Below, one piece after another: positions 1-8,263 of a stretch of 64,000 nt of DNA (its first letter is position 1; each line of letters starts with the position of its first letter). Origin of the DNA: an uncultured Chlorobiota bacterium (GTDB lineage Bacteria > Bacteroidota > Ignavibacteria > UBA10030 > UBA6906); NCBI GenBank assembly GCA_900696645.1, contig CAADGV010000042.1, positions 62,001 to 126,000 on the forward strand, written 5' to 3'. The position numbers were made by a program, and so were the translations under genes. A model generated the notes under the pieces. It saw only the letters and a list, made by a program, of their open reading frames with translations, ran no database searches and was not told the DNA's origin.

Positions 1-1092
1 AGATTTGTTGCCGACTATGAAATGTTGCACGACACGTTCAACGCGCCGCATATCGGCGAGCGCCGCAAGGAGAAAGTGGCAATCGTAGGGTCGGGCCCGG
101 CGGGACTCACATGTGCCGCCGAGCTTGCGAAGCTCGGTTACCATGTAACGATTTTTGAAGCGTTGCATGCCTTGGGCGGCGTGTTGCGATACGGCATTCC
201 GGAATTTCGTCTTCCGAAGGAAATTCTTGATGTTGAGATGGAGCGCATCAAAGCCCTCGGCGTGGAAATCTACACCAACTTCCTCGTGGGCAGAACGGCA
301 ACGATCGATGAATTGTTCGATGAATGGGGCTTCAGCGCGATATTTCTTGGTACCGGCGCAGGCACGCCGACGTTTATGGGAATTCCGGGCGAAAACTTCA
401 GCGGAGTCTATTCGGCAAATGAATTTCTCACACGTGTCAACTTGATGGGAGCGTTCAAGTTTCCGGAGAACGATACGCCCGTGAAGATCGGCAAACAGGT
501 TGCGGTGATCGGCGGCGGCAACACGGCAATGGATGCCGTGCGTACGGCAAAACGTCTCGGCGCGGAGAAGGCGTATCTTGTCTACCGCCGCTCTCGCAAT
601 GAAATGCCTGCCCGGGAAGAAGAGATTCATCATGCGGAACAAGAGGGGATTGAGTTTCTCCTTCTCACTAATCCGACAAGAATACTCGGCACGGAGACGA
701 ATTGGGTATGCGGACTCGAATGCCAGCGAATGGAGTTGGGCGAGCCGGACGAATCGGGCAGACGCAAACCCGTTGCCGTGAAAGGATCGGAGTTTGTGCT
801 TGATGTGCAGACCGTGATCGAGGCAATCGGGCAGAAGCCGAACCCGATCATTCAGTCAACAACGCCCGGCTTGAAAACAGGAAAGCGAGGCGTGGTTGAA
901 GTGGACGAGAAGCAAACAACAACACGCCGGGGAATTTTCGCAGGTGGCGATCTGTCACGCGGCGGCGCGACAGTTATTCTTGCAATGAAGGACGGAAAGA
1001 TCGCCGCGATGGAAATTCACAACTACCTGCAATCAAACCATCGTGCGGCGTCCGAAAACATCCCTCTCACTCACTCATCAAGTGTAGCGTGA
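1..1092 (+). CDS. gltA: Glutamate synthase small subunit-type NADPH oxidoreductase (5' truncated by window)
   Basis: FAD/NAD(P)H-binding subunit of the GltA/GltD type, which passes electrons from NADPH in glutamate synthesis or feeds related ferredoxin enzymes. Two Rossmann dinucleotide motifs are visible: VGSGPAGL near the start (FAD) and VIGGGNTAMDA in the middle (NADPH). The C terminus has the family GIFAGGDLSRGGATVILAM signature. The frame is open to base 1 and reads RFVADYE before the first ATG at base 22. That is the usual linker after the N-terminal Fe-S domain, so the gene begins outside the window. It ends 1 bp before the PAS gene, suggesting an operon. Whether it works as glutamate synthase or as an NfnB/SudA-like transhydrogenase subunit cannot be told without the missing N terminus. 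Confidence 0.9.
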   Translation, partial: RFVADYEMLHDTFNAPHIGERRKEKVAIVGSGPAGLTCAAELAKLGYHVTIFEALHALGGVLRYGIPEFRLPKEILDVEMERIKALGVEIYTNFLVGRTATIDELFDEWGFSAIFLGTGAGTPTFMGIPGENFSGVYSANEFLTRVNLMGAFKFPENDTPVKIGKQVAVIGGGNTAMDAVRTAKRLGAEKAYLVYRRSRNEMPAREEEIHHAEQEGIEFLLLTNPTRILGTETNWVCGLECQRMELGEPDESGRRKPVAVKGSEFVLDVQTVIEAIGQKPNPIIQSTTPGLKTGKRGVVEVDEKQTTTRRGIFAGGDLSRGGATVILAMKDGKIAAMEIHNYLQSNHRAASENIPLTHSSSVA

Positions 1093-1093
1093 T

Positions 1094-1720
1094 ATGGTAG
1101 ATAACGAGACCCTTTACAGAACAATTCTCGACGCGATTCCACAGCCCGTTTTGCTCGTGGATGACGATGTGAATGTTATTGATCTGAACAGGGCGGCGTT
1201 GGAGTTGGTCAACAAATCCCGGCTCGAGGTGTTGTACATTCGCGGCGGAGAGATGCTCAACTGCATTCACACCAACGACTCGCCCGGCGGATGCGGCCGG
1301 GGCCCGCATTGCGGCGATTGCATCATCCGCAATTCGGTGACGGCATCACTGTCCGGCAAACCGGTGCACCGCCAGCGGACTAAAGCGGAGCTTGTTCAGG
1401 GGGATGAGGTGAAGGAGATCGAACTGATGGTAACCGCATCACCGGTTTGGATTGGCAATCGAAAACTCGCGCTGTTGATTCTGGAGGATATCACGGAAAT
1501 CGTGCGGTTGCGTACCCTTGTGCCGATGTGTTCAAAATGCCGCCGGGTAAGGAATGACGAGCAGTTTTGGCAATCCGTCGAAGCATATATCAAGGCCGAA
1601 TTCAATGCCGAGGTAACTCACAGCCTTTGCCAGGAATGCGTAACAGAACTCTATCCCGAACACAGTGAAGCGATTCTTCGCAACGTATCAAACCGCGCAA
1701 ACGGAAAGAACCATTCATGA
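1094..1720 (+). CDS. PAS-domain sensor protein with two cysteine clusters
   Basis: Single PAS sensory domain (about residues 5-135, from LYRTILDAIPQPVLLVDDD to the LILEDITE strand). It carries four cysteines inside the PAS fold (C57, C67, C73, C76), which could hold a metal or a redox switch. A C-terminal module has C146/C149 and C179/C182. This module resembles the CxxCKKIRDDxGYWxxVExY tail seen at the end of many PAS histidine kinases and cyclases, but no kinase or DNA-binding domain follows. The start is 1 bp after gltA and the stop overlaps buk by ATGA, so it is translated with the butyrate genes. A redox- or ligand-responsive adaptor for this operon is inference. Confidence 0.75.
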   Translation: MVDNETLYRTILDAIPQPVLLVDDDVNVIDLNRAALELVNKSRLEVLYIRGGEMLNCIHTNDSPGGCGRGPHCGDCIIRNSVTASLSGKPVHRQRTKAELVQGDEVKEIELMVTASPVWIGNRKLALLILEDITEIVRLRTLVPMCSKCRRVRNDEQFWQSVEAYIKAEFNAEVTHSLCQECVTELYPEHSEAILRNVSNRANGKNHS

Positions 1721-2784
1721 GCGATTCCCGACACTTCACCGTTCTCGTCATCAATCCGGGTTCCACGTCAACCAAAATTGCGATCTCGGAGGATGAGAAG
1801 ATCGTTGCGTCAGAAACGCTGCGCCATGAAAGCGGAGAACTTGCCCAATACGGAACAATCTGGGATCAATTCAACTATCGCCTCATGCTCTGCCGTCATT
1901 GGTCGGCATCAAGGCTCAGAGCGTGCTCGGCTGTTGTTGCGCGCGGCGGATTGTTGCGGCCCGTTCCCGGCGGAACTTATCGCGTGACTGTGGATATGCT
2001 CGATGATGCACGAAGAAACCTGCAGGGTGAACACGCCTCCAATCTCGGCAGTGCCCTTGCCCATGAGCTTGCGTCGGAGTATAACTGTCCCGCTTTCGTT
2101 GTCGATCCGGTTTCGGTGAACGAATTCGAGCCGCTGGCGAAATATTCGGGACTTCCGTTCATTGAACGCAAGAGTCTGTCACACGCCCTGAATATTCACG
2201 CGGCAGCGCGCCGCGCCGCTCAAGAATTCCGCTTGAGATTTGAGGAATCGAGTCTGGTTGTTGCGCATCTTGGAAGTGGCATCTCCGTTGCGCCGCTGCG
2301 GGGTGGGAAGATCATTGATGTGAACGACGCGTCGAGTGATGGGCCATTCTCCTCCGAACGATCGGGAGGGCTTCCGCTTCAACAATTCATAACCCTCTGC
2401 TTCTCCGGAACTTACAGCGAGATGGAAATCCGTAATTTCGTTCGCCGTCATGGCGGGTTGGCAGCCTACATTGGCACCAACGACTTGACAGAAGTTGAAC
2501 GTCGCATCGCAGGCGGAGACACCGAGGCCGGGCAAGTGTATGAAGCAATGGCGTACCAGATTGCCAAGGAAATCGGCGCGATGGCAACTGTGTTGAAAGG
2601 GAAGGTCGATGCCATTGTTTTGACGGGAGGAGCGGCAAATTCCACGATGCTGACATCATGGATTGAGGATCGCGTACGCTTCATCGCCCCCGTAAAGGTC
2701 TATGCAGGTGAAGATGAAATGGCGGCGCTTGCACAAGGGGCGCTACGCGTACTCCGGGGAGAGGAAGAAGCGAAAAGATATTGA
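1717..2784 (+). CDS. buk: Butyrate kinase
   Basis: ASKHA-fold acyl kinase that converts butyryl-phosphate plus ADP to butyrate plus ATP in the cytoplasm; the reverse reaction allows acyl activation. The N-terminal phosphate-binding motif VINPGSTSTKIAI is diagnostic for the acetate/butyrate kinase family. HLGSGISVAP and DGPFSSERSGG in the middle and VLTGGAANS near the end match butyrate rather than acetate kinases, as does the 355-residue length. It overlaps the PAS gene by 4 bp. Phosphate butyryltransferase follows after an 85-bp gap, giving a complete acyl-CoA to acid pathway. A branched-chain substrate (isobutyrate, 2-methylbutyrate) is equally possible. Confidence 0.93.
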   Translation: MSDSRHFTVLVINPGSTSTKIAISEDEKIVASETLRHESGELAQYGTIWDQFNYRLMLCRHWSASRLRACSAVVARGGLLRPVPGGTYRVTVDMLDDARRNLQGEHASNLGSALAHELASEYNCPAFVVDPVSVNEFEPLAKYSGLPFIERKSLSHALNIHAAARRAAQEFRLRFEESSLVVAHLGSGISVAPLRGGKIIDVNDASSDGPFSSERSGGLPLQQFITLCFSGTYSEMEIRNFVRRHGGLAAYIGTNDLTEVERRIAGGDTEAGQVYEAMAYQIAKEIGAMATVLKGKVDAIVLTGGAANSTMLTSWIEDRVRFIAPVKVYAGEDEMAALAQGALRVLRGEEEAKRY

Positions 2785-2790
2785 GGAATG

Positions 2791-2837
2791 AAATCACAAA
2801 TCTCAAATTCCAAATACCAATAGCCAAGTTCCAACGG
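2791..2837. repeat. AT-rich iterated intergenic motif (CAAATTCCAAATACCAA type)
   Basis: The gap between buk and ptb is made of drifting copies of a CAAATTCC/CAAATACC unit. A related tract lies at 63012-63046. The reverse strand reads as a WNLxIGIWNL-like pseudo-peptide, so it can create false N-terminal extensions. Confidence 0.5.
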
Positions 2838-2869
2838 AGATGATGTTTGGAATCTACTCGGAAGGATGA

Positions 2870-3802
2870 ATGATGATCAACAACTTTGACCAACTGCTCA
2901 GCGAGGCGCTGAAGTACAAAGGCAAGCGCGTTGTTGTTGTGTATCCGAATAATACGGAAACGCTGCAGGCTGTGTACGATGCATGCGAACGGACTCTTGC
3001 CCGCTTCATTCTAATCGGGGATCAGGAGGTTATCGAACGCAAAATTGCGGAGATGGGCGAGACCCGAAAGCCGTTTGAGATTGTGCATCGTGCCACTATG
3101 CACGAGGCGCTCAATACAGCAATCTACTATGTGCGTGACGGCAAATGCGATGTGTTGATGAAAGGCGGCGTTGATACCTCGACGATGATGAAGGCTGTTC
3201 TGCACGAGGATTCCGGCATCCGGACCGGACGGTTGCTGAGTGATATTTTCATTCTCGAGTTTCCTCAACGAGTCGACAACAAGTTCGTGATGATCACCGA
3301 CGGCGGAATGACGCTCGCCCCCGATCTCAAAAACAAAGTCGAGCTCATCAACAACGCCGTTGAAGTTGCACACGCCCTCGGCAATCTCAACCCGAAAGTC
3401 GCTGTTCTTTCTGCAACGGAATTTGTGGTTCCTACTCTTCAATCAACACTCGATGCGGCCGCGCTTTCCAAAATGAACGAGCGGGGACAAATCAAAGGCT
3501 GTATTGTTGACGGCCCGTTCGCCCTTGATAATGCTATCTCCGCGGAAGCCGCAGCCGAAAAAGCAATCGGCTCGCCGGTTGCCGGACACGCCGAAATCCT
3601 GATTGCGGCAAACATCGAATCGGCCAACAGTCTTGCCAAAAGCACAACGTACTTTGCCGGACTCCGGCTTGCACACGTGATTGTGGGAGGCAAAGTGCCG
3701 GTTCTGATACCTTCACGAGCAGACAAGAGCGAGGCCAAAATGCTCTCCATCGCCCTCGGCGTGATTATGAGCGCCTATTACGAGGCAAATCCGCCGGGTT
3801 GA
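2870..3802 (+). CDS. ptb: Phosphate butyryltransferase
   Basis: Transfers the acyl group of butyryl-CoA to phosphate, giving butyryl-phosphate for the adjacent kinase. The protein (310 residues) is a PTA_PTB-family enzyme. DVLMKGGVDTSTMMKAVL and DGGMTLAPDL are family motifs, and the C terminus has IVGGKVPVLIPSRAD. Two start codons are adjacent (2870, 2873). GAAGG at 2861-2865 suits the second better (7 nt). It lies 85 bp after buk in the same direction, with a repeat tract in the gap and no terminator. Together with buk it gives substrate-level ATP from fatty or branched-chain acyl-CoA. Confidence 0.93.
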   Translation: MMINNFDQLLSEALKYKGKRVVVVYPNNTETLQAVYDACERTLARFILIGDQEVIERKIAEMGETRKPFEIVHRATMHEALNTAIYYVRDGKCDVLMKGGVDTSTMMKAVLHEDSGIRTGRLLSDIFILEFPQRVDNKFVMITDGGMTLAPDLKNKVELINNAVEVAHALGNLNPKVAVLSATEFVVPTLQSTLDAAALSKMNERGQIKGCIVDGPFALDNAISAEAAAEKAIGSPVAGHAEILIAANIESANSLAKSTTYFAGLRLAHVIVGGKVPVLIPSRADKSEAKMLSIALGVIMSAYYEANPPG

Positions 3803-3859
3803 GGCTTCCCGAAACAAGCCGAACTCACTGTCGTATTACTCACAGTCAGGAGGCCTGCC

Positions 3860-4885
3860 ATGGATACCGGAACATATCAGCGTTTTCGCCAAAACCTTGA
3901 ACGCCAGCGGCAAAATCTGCTCGATTGGCTGAAAGGCACACCCGCCGAACAAAAGCACATTCACCTCGGCCCCGTTTCTGAACAGGAAATTGAAACACGA
4001 CTGGAGAAGCTGGATGAAGCCATTTCGCAAACTGAACAACAGACGTTCGGTCTGTGTACAGTCTGCCACGAAGATGTGAATGCCGAACTGTTGGAGATGG
4101 ATTTCACGTCGTGCGTCTGCCTCGATCATTTCTCGGACGACCAGCGGCGGCGTCTCGAACAGGATCTCGAACTCTCACACAAAGTGCAGAAGGCGTTGCT
4201 GCCGAAAGAAGCGCCTGCAATTCCGGGTCTGCGCGTTGCCGCGTTCATTCAACCGGCTGAGATTGTGGGGGGAGATTATTTTGATTTCTTCAGATTCAAG
4301 GATGGCTCGCACGGTTTTGCCATTGCTGATGTGATGGGAAAAGGATTGCCTGCAAGTATGCTCGTCGCCAGCATGCAGGCGTCGTTGCGCATTCTTGTCC
4401 CCGACAACGACTCGCCCGCCGATGTGATGAAGCGGCTGAATCATCTCTTTTGCCACAACATTCATCTCATCAAGTTCATCACGATTTTTCTCGGACGTTA
4501 CAATCCCGAGACGCATGTGCTGGAGTACTGCAACGCAGGACACAATCCGCCGGTTCATGTGCACACATCCAACGGACTCGCGGCAAGCAAGCTGATGCCG
4601 ACAGGCGCTGCAATTGGATTGACGGAAGCGATGGTGTATGAAAATGCAAAAGTAGAATTAAAGAAGGGGGATTCACTGCTGCTGTACACTGACGGCCTGA
4701 CCGAAGCACGCAACGCGAAGTCGGAAGAGTTTGGCGAGCAACGGCTCACCTCATGGCTGATTTCCAACTCTCATCTGGATGCAAAGCCACTCGTTGACGG
4801 TTTGCGGACTTCTCTCCGCGACTTCACCGGCTCCGGCAAATACGCCGATGACTTGACGCTGGTGGCGGGGAAGGTTGTGGGGTGA
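3860..4885 (+). CDS. SpoIIE/PP2C-type serine phosphatase with DksA-like zinc-finger N terminus
   Basis: Residues about 110-341 form a SpoIIE/RsbU PP2C phosphatase: EIVGGDYFDFF and FAIADVMGKGLPAS carry metal-binding aspartates, and YTDGLTEA and KYADDLTLVAG follow. Such enzymes dephosphorylate anti-anti-sigma factors in partner switching. The first 90 residues resemble a DksA/TraR module: a helical hairpin then C66, C69, C85, C87 and H90, a likely zinc site. AGGAGG at 3848-3853 lies 6 nt before the ATG. It ends at a bidirectional terminator. No anti-sigma or STAS partner is in this window. The N-terminal module may bind RNA polymerase or sense metal/redox state; this is inference. Confidence 0.85.
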   Translation: MDTGTYQRFRQNLERQRQNLLDWLKGTPAEQKHIHLGPVSEQEIETRLEKLDEAISQTEQQTFGLCTVCHEDVNAELLEMDFTSCVCLDHFSDDQRRRLEQDLELSHKVQKALLPKEAPAIPGLRVAAFIQPAEIVGGDYFDFFRFKDGSHGFAIADVMGKGLPASMLVASMQASLRILVPDNDSPADVMKRLNHLFCHNIHLIKFITIFLGRYNPETHVLEYCNAGHNPPVHVHTSNGLAASKLMPTGAAIGLTEAMVYENAKVELKKGDSLLLYTDGLTEARNAKSEEFGEQRLTSWLISNSHLDAKPLVDGLRTSLRDFTGSGKYADDLTLVAGKVVG

Positions 4886-4892
4886 CAACAAA

Positions 4893-4919
4893 AAAGGGCA
4901 GAACAGCGTTCTGCCCTTT
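4893..4919. terminator. Bidirectional intrinsic terminator between convergent genes
   Basis: Perfect 11-bp stem AAAGGGCAGAA/TTCTGCCCTTT with a 5-nt loop. It is placed between the phosphatase (+) and the M16 peptidase (-), with A/T runs on its flanks. Confidence 0.85.
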
Positions 4920-4949
4920 GCCTTTCGGAAACAGCGGCCTGCAACAAGA

Positions 4950-6416
4950 TTACATCTTCCCCAACACCGGCTTGCTTCCCAACACTTCTTCAATCGTTAG
5001 CTTCTCAATCGGGCCCAAGTTCAGTGCCCTGATACCTGACTCGACTTTCGACATATCTCCCACAACCACAATTGCAATCTTCTCGGGATCGACGTACTTC
5101 TTTGCAACTCGAACAACATCATCTTTTGTCACGGCGAGGATATTGTTCGTGTAGTTGTTGAAGTACGTGTCGGGAAGATTGTAGATGACGAGATCGCCCA
5201 ACCGTCCGGCAATCTCACCAACGGATTGGAAGTCGCTGGGATAGCTGAGGGCAACATAGTTCTTCGCCCGCGTCAACTCATCATCGGAGATGTTCGAAAT
5301 GTTCGTCAGTTCCTTCATGAACTCCGTCAGCGCCTTGTCCGTTACATCCGTTTGTACATCCGATGATGCAAGGAATGACCCCGGCAGCGGCAGGAAGTTG
5401 AACCGGGAGCCTGCCCCGTATGCGTAGCCGTGTTCCTCGCGCAAGTTGTTGTTCAGGCGTGACGTGAACGAGCCGCCGAGGATTGTATTCATTACGACTA
5501 TCGGATAGTAATCCTCCGTTGTTCGCGCAACACCGATGCGTCCGATACGAATCACGGATTGCGCGGCTCCCGGCTTGTCAACGAGATACAGCTTTCTCGC
5601 TTCGACTTGCTTGGCCGTCGGCCAGGTTTTGCTTTCGACTTTGCCGGCTTTCCATTTCCCGAACAACGCATTCAGTTTCGGCAGAATAGTCTTTGCCGTC
5701 ACATCTCCCACCACAATGAGCGTGGCATTGTTGGGATGAAAATAGGTGGAATGGAACTTCTTCAAATCCGCAATGCTGAATGCACGGATCGCCGTTTCAT
5801 TGCCCATCGTCGGCGGGCCGTAGGGATGATCCTTCCCGAACAGAACGTTGTTGAACAACGTCGAGCCGACGACACGCGGCTCATCGTGCCATTGAAGGAG
5901 TGTAGTCAGCCGCTCAATCCGATTTCGCTCAAGCTCTTCGGCGGGAAATTTGGGGCGCAATGCGGCATCTGCAAACAATGCCAACGCCGAATCGAGCTTG
6001 CTGAGCGGGGTGAACAGCGAGACGGTTGTTGTGTGCATTCCGGCATTCACTGAAATGTTTGCTCCGAGAAAATCCACGGCATCAGCAAACGCGAGTGCAT
6101 CGCGGTTGCCTGCACCTTCCTGCATCATTGCGGCCGTCATGCTCGCGAGTCCCCGCTGCCCAGCGGGATCCATAGCTGTTCCTGCGTTCACCAGCAAATT
6201 CACCTGCACAAGCGGAACCTGATGCTTCTCCATCAACACAACCTTCAAACCGTTCGAAAGCTTTAGGTGCTGGATTGCGGGAAGCGTCAGTGACGGCGGC
6301 GGACCGAGTTCCGGCGGCTTGCTGCGATCAGGCTGCTGCGCAACCCCCAATGACCAATGACTACTGACTAAATAGACTAAACAGATTAAAACGACTGTAC
6401 TTTGAAATCTCTTCAT
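4950..6416 (-). CDS. M16-family peptidase-like subunit lacking the zinc motif
   Basis: Exported protein of 488 residues with an N-terminal hydrophobic segment, two M16 (insulinase/pitrilysin-like) halves, and the conserved R/Y motif region LREEHGYAYGAGS. Where active subunits have HxxEH, this one reads GLASMTAAMMQEGAG, so it cannot bind zinc there. It is the likely non-catalytic half of a heterodimer, as known for mitochondrial processing peptidase alpha and bacterial M16B pairs. It overlaps the active subunit gene by ATGA. The signal peptide region is partly encoded by a repeat-like tract (6346-6398). Confidence 0.9.
   Translation of the reverse strand: MKRFQSTVVLICLVYLVSSHWSLGVAQQPDRSKPPELGPPPSLTLPAIQHLKLSNGLKVVLMEKHQVPLVQVNLLVNAGTAMDPAGQRGLASMTAAMMQEGAGNRDALAFADAVDFLGANISVNAGMHTTTVSLFTPLSKLDSALALFADAALRPKFPAEELERNRIERLTTLLQWHDEPRVVGSTLFNNVLFGKDHPYGPPTMGNETAIRAFSIADLKKFHSTYFHPNNATLIVVGDVTAKTILPKLNALFGKWKAGKVESKTWPTAKQVEARKLYLVDKPGAAQSVIRIGRIGVARTTEDYYPIVVMNTILGGSFTSRLNNNLREEHGYAYGAGSRFNFLPLPGSFLASSDVQTDVTDKALTEFMKELTNISNISDDELTRAKNYVALSYPSDFQSVGEIAGRLGDLVIYNLPDTYFNNYTNNILAVTKDDVVRVAKKYVDPEKIAIVVVGDMSKVESGIRALNLGPIEKLTIEEVLGSKPVLGKM
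6346..6398. repeat. Iterated CAATGACC / GACTAAATA motif inside a signal-peptide coding region
   Basis: CAATGACCAATGACTACTGA is followed by GACTAAATAGACTAAACAGA. The short units drift in the same way as the tracts at 62222-62270 and 2791-2837. Here they stay in frame and encode residues of the M16 leader. Confidence 0.4.
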
Positions 6417-7783
6417 TGCTTTATCACCTCCTGCGTGTATGTCGCCGCAAGGTCTTTCTTTCCTTTCGGAACGATGCTGAGCACGACACGCTTGTCGTTA
6501 TGCAAGAATGTTTTTGCGGCTGCGGTGATGTCATCCGCGTCGACGGCTTTGTAGCGGTACAAATCCTCGTTGAAGAAATCCGGATTGCCGGTAAACTGGA
6601 AATAATTGTTGAACTGATCGGCCTTGTTCTCCACCGATTCGAGTCGCGCAAGGAAGCTTGCCTCGTACTGGTTCACCGCCCTTTGCACTTCGCGTTCCGC
6701 CGGGTTCTCGCGTTTGATGCGGTCAATTTCCTCCTGCACAAGCTTCTCAATTTCCTGCAGCGTATGTCCGCTGCGTGCAGTGACTTCAATAATAAAGATG
6801 GAGCCCAATCTCATCGAATAGTTGTACGCCGAAACATCCTGAGCAACCTGCAGATCATACACAAGACGTTTGTAAAGCCGGGAGTTTTTTCCTCCCGCAA
6901 GAACGCTTGCCATGATGTCGTTCGTTGCATCCATTCCGGTAAAAACGCCCGGCGCATGCCACGTCATGTACAAACGCGGAAGCTGGACGTTATCTTCCAT
7001 CACAAGCCGCTTCTCGCTTTCGAGATATGCCGCAACAGGATCGATTGGGGGGATGTTTCTTCCGCGGGGAATTCCGGCGAACCATTTCTCCACTGACTTC
7101 TTCGTCTGTTCGATATCGATGTCGCCCGCAATGGCAAGCACGGCATTGTTCGGCACGTACCAATCCTTGAAGAAGTTCACCACATCCTCATAACTCGCTG
7201 CCGTCAAATCCGCCATCGAGCCGATAGTCGGCCACGAGTAGGGATGGGCTTTCGGGTAGAGTTGCTCGAAGAGTGTGAGATATGCCATGCCGTAAGGCCT
7301 GTTCTCGTACGACTGGCGACGTTCGTTCTTCACGACGTCACGCTGCCCGTCCACTTTCGCGGGGGACATTGCATCCAGCAAAAATCCCATCCGGTCGGAT
7401 TCGAGAAAGAGGGCGAGTTCAAGGGCGTTGCTTGGGACTGTTTCGTAGTAGTTCGTCCGGTCGGTGTTGGTGGAGCCGTTGTTGTTGCCCCCCGCCGCTT
7501 CCAGCCAGCGGTCGAACATTCCTTCCGGCACATTCTTCGAGCCTTCGAACATGATATGCTCGAACAAATGTGCGAAGCCCGTGCGTCCGGGTTTCTCCCG
7601 CCCCGAACCGACGAGATAGTAGATGTTCACGGCCACCGTCGGCGTCGAGCGATCCTGATGCAGAATCACGTTCAACCCGTTGGGCAGCACGAAGCGCGTG
7701 TACGGCACGCGAATCCGCACATCCTGCGCGGCGGCGGAGAGAAATGCCGAGCAGATAAGTGCGGCAAGAAGAAGACGTTTCAT
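6413..7783 (-). CDS. M16-family zinc peptidase, catalytic subunit
   Basis: Exported zinc metallopeptidase of 456 residues. The inverted zinc motif HLFEH is at 72-76 and the third ligand lies in the NERR segment near 154, as in M16 enzymes. The start is at 7783 because MKRLLLAALICSAFLSAAAQ is a clean signal peptide and AGGAG sits 7 nt upstream. The open frame extends 68 codons further but that part is not protein-like. Stop overlaps the inactive partner by 4 bp, implying coupled translation and a 1:1 complex. Role: degradation of short peptides in the periplasm, inferred from family. Confidence 0.92.
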   Translation of the reverse strand: MKRLLLAALICSAFLSAAAQDVRIRVPYTRFVLPNGLNVILHQDRSTPTVAVNIYYLVGSGREKPGRTGFAHLFEHIMFEGSKNVPEGMFDRWLEAAGGNNNGSTNTDRTNYYETVPSNALELALFLESDRMGFLLDAMSPAKVDGQRDVVKNERRQSYENRPYGMAYLTLFEQLYPKAHPYSWPTIGSMADLTAASYEDVVNFFKDWYVPNNAVLAIAGDIDIEQTKKSVEKWFAGIPRGRNIPPIDPVAAYLESEKRLVMEDNVQLPRLYMTWHAPGVFTGMDATNDIMASVLAGGKNSRLYKRLVYDLQVAQDVSAYNYSMRLGSIFIIEVTARSGHTLQEIEKLVQEEIDRIKRENPAEREVQRAVNQYEASFLARLESVENKADQFNNYFQFTGNPDFFNEDLYRYKAVDADDITAAAKTFLHNDKRVVLSIVPKGKKDLAATYTQEVIKQ

Positions 7784-8222
7784 GAGTACTCCTGAGTGTG
7801 AGAATGTGTGACAAGTGTTTCGTGGTACGAAAAGTACGTGTGAAAGATTACCCAAACATGGCCGGAAAAGCAAGGTTGGGGCGGGTTTCCGGCTTGACAA
7901 TGGAAGTGGGGATTTGGTAAGACGTGGCAGACGAAGATCCGAACATTCCGGCAGATGGCATGGACCCCAGTCTTCTGTTTCTTTCATGAGTACTTTGACT
8001 GCCTGCTTCAGACCCCCAAGAACAAATTCAGCAAGCTCATCCAGTTCGGCTTATTGAAGCTTCTTATCAAGTTTGTCTGCAAAAAAACAGCTCTACACTC
8101 TCGCTTTGAATCACATCGGAATACCTGGTGGTTTTTTTGCCCATGCGAAGACCCGGAGATTATGAGAATAATGATTTTTCAACACTTCTCAATTCGAATG
8201 TTCTAGTCGTCACTAAACAAAA
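7784..8222. other. Intergenic region without recognised gene
   Basis: About 440 bp upstream of the M16 operon and downstream of the next minus-strand gene. It should contain the M16 promoter, but I see no clear -35/-10 pair. Short frames here are low-complexity (Ser/Arg/Pro-rich) and have no ribosome site. Confidence 0.5.
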
Positions 8223-8243
8223 GGCCCCGCATTGGACGGGGCT
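8223..8243 (-). terminator. Intrinsic terminator of the T9SS gene at 8264-9202
   Basis: Minus-strand hairpin AGCCCCG/CGGGGCC with a 7-nt loop followed by TTTTGTTT, 20 nt after the stop codon. Confidence 0.8.
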
Positions 8244-8263
8244 ATGTTGTTGTCCTGTGAAAA

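Noticed and set aside
7784-7987. N-terminal extension of the M16 peptidase gene
   Set aside because: The ATG at 7783 has a perfect ribosome site and signal peptide; the extension is Pro/Ser-rich and would bury the signal.
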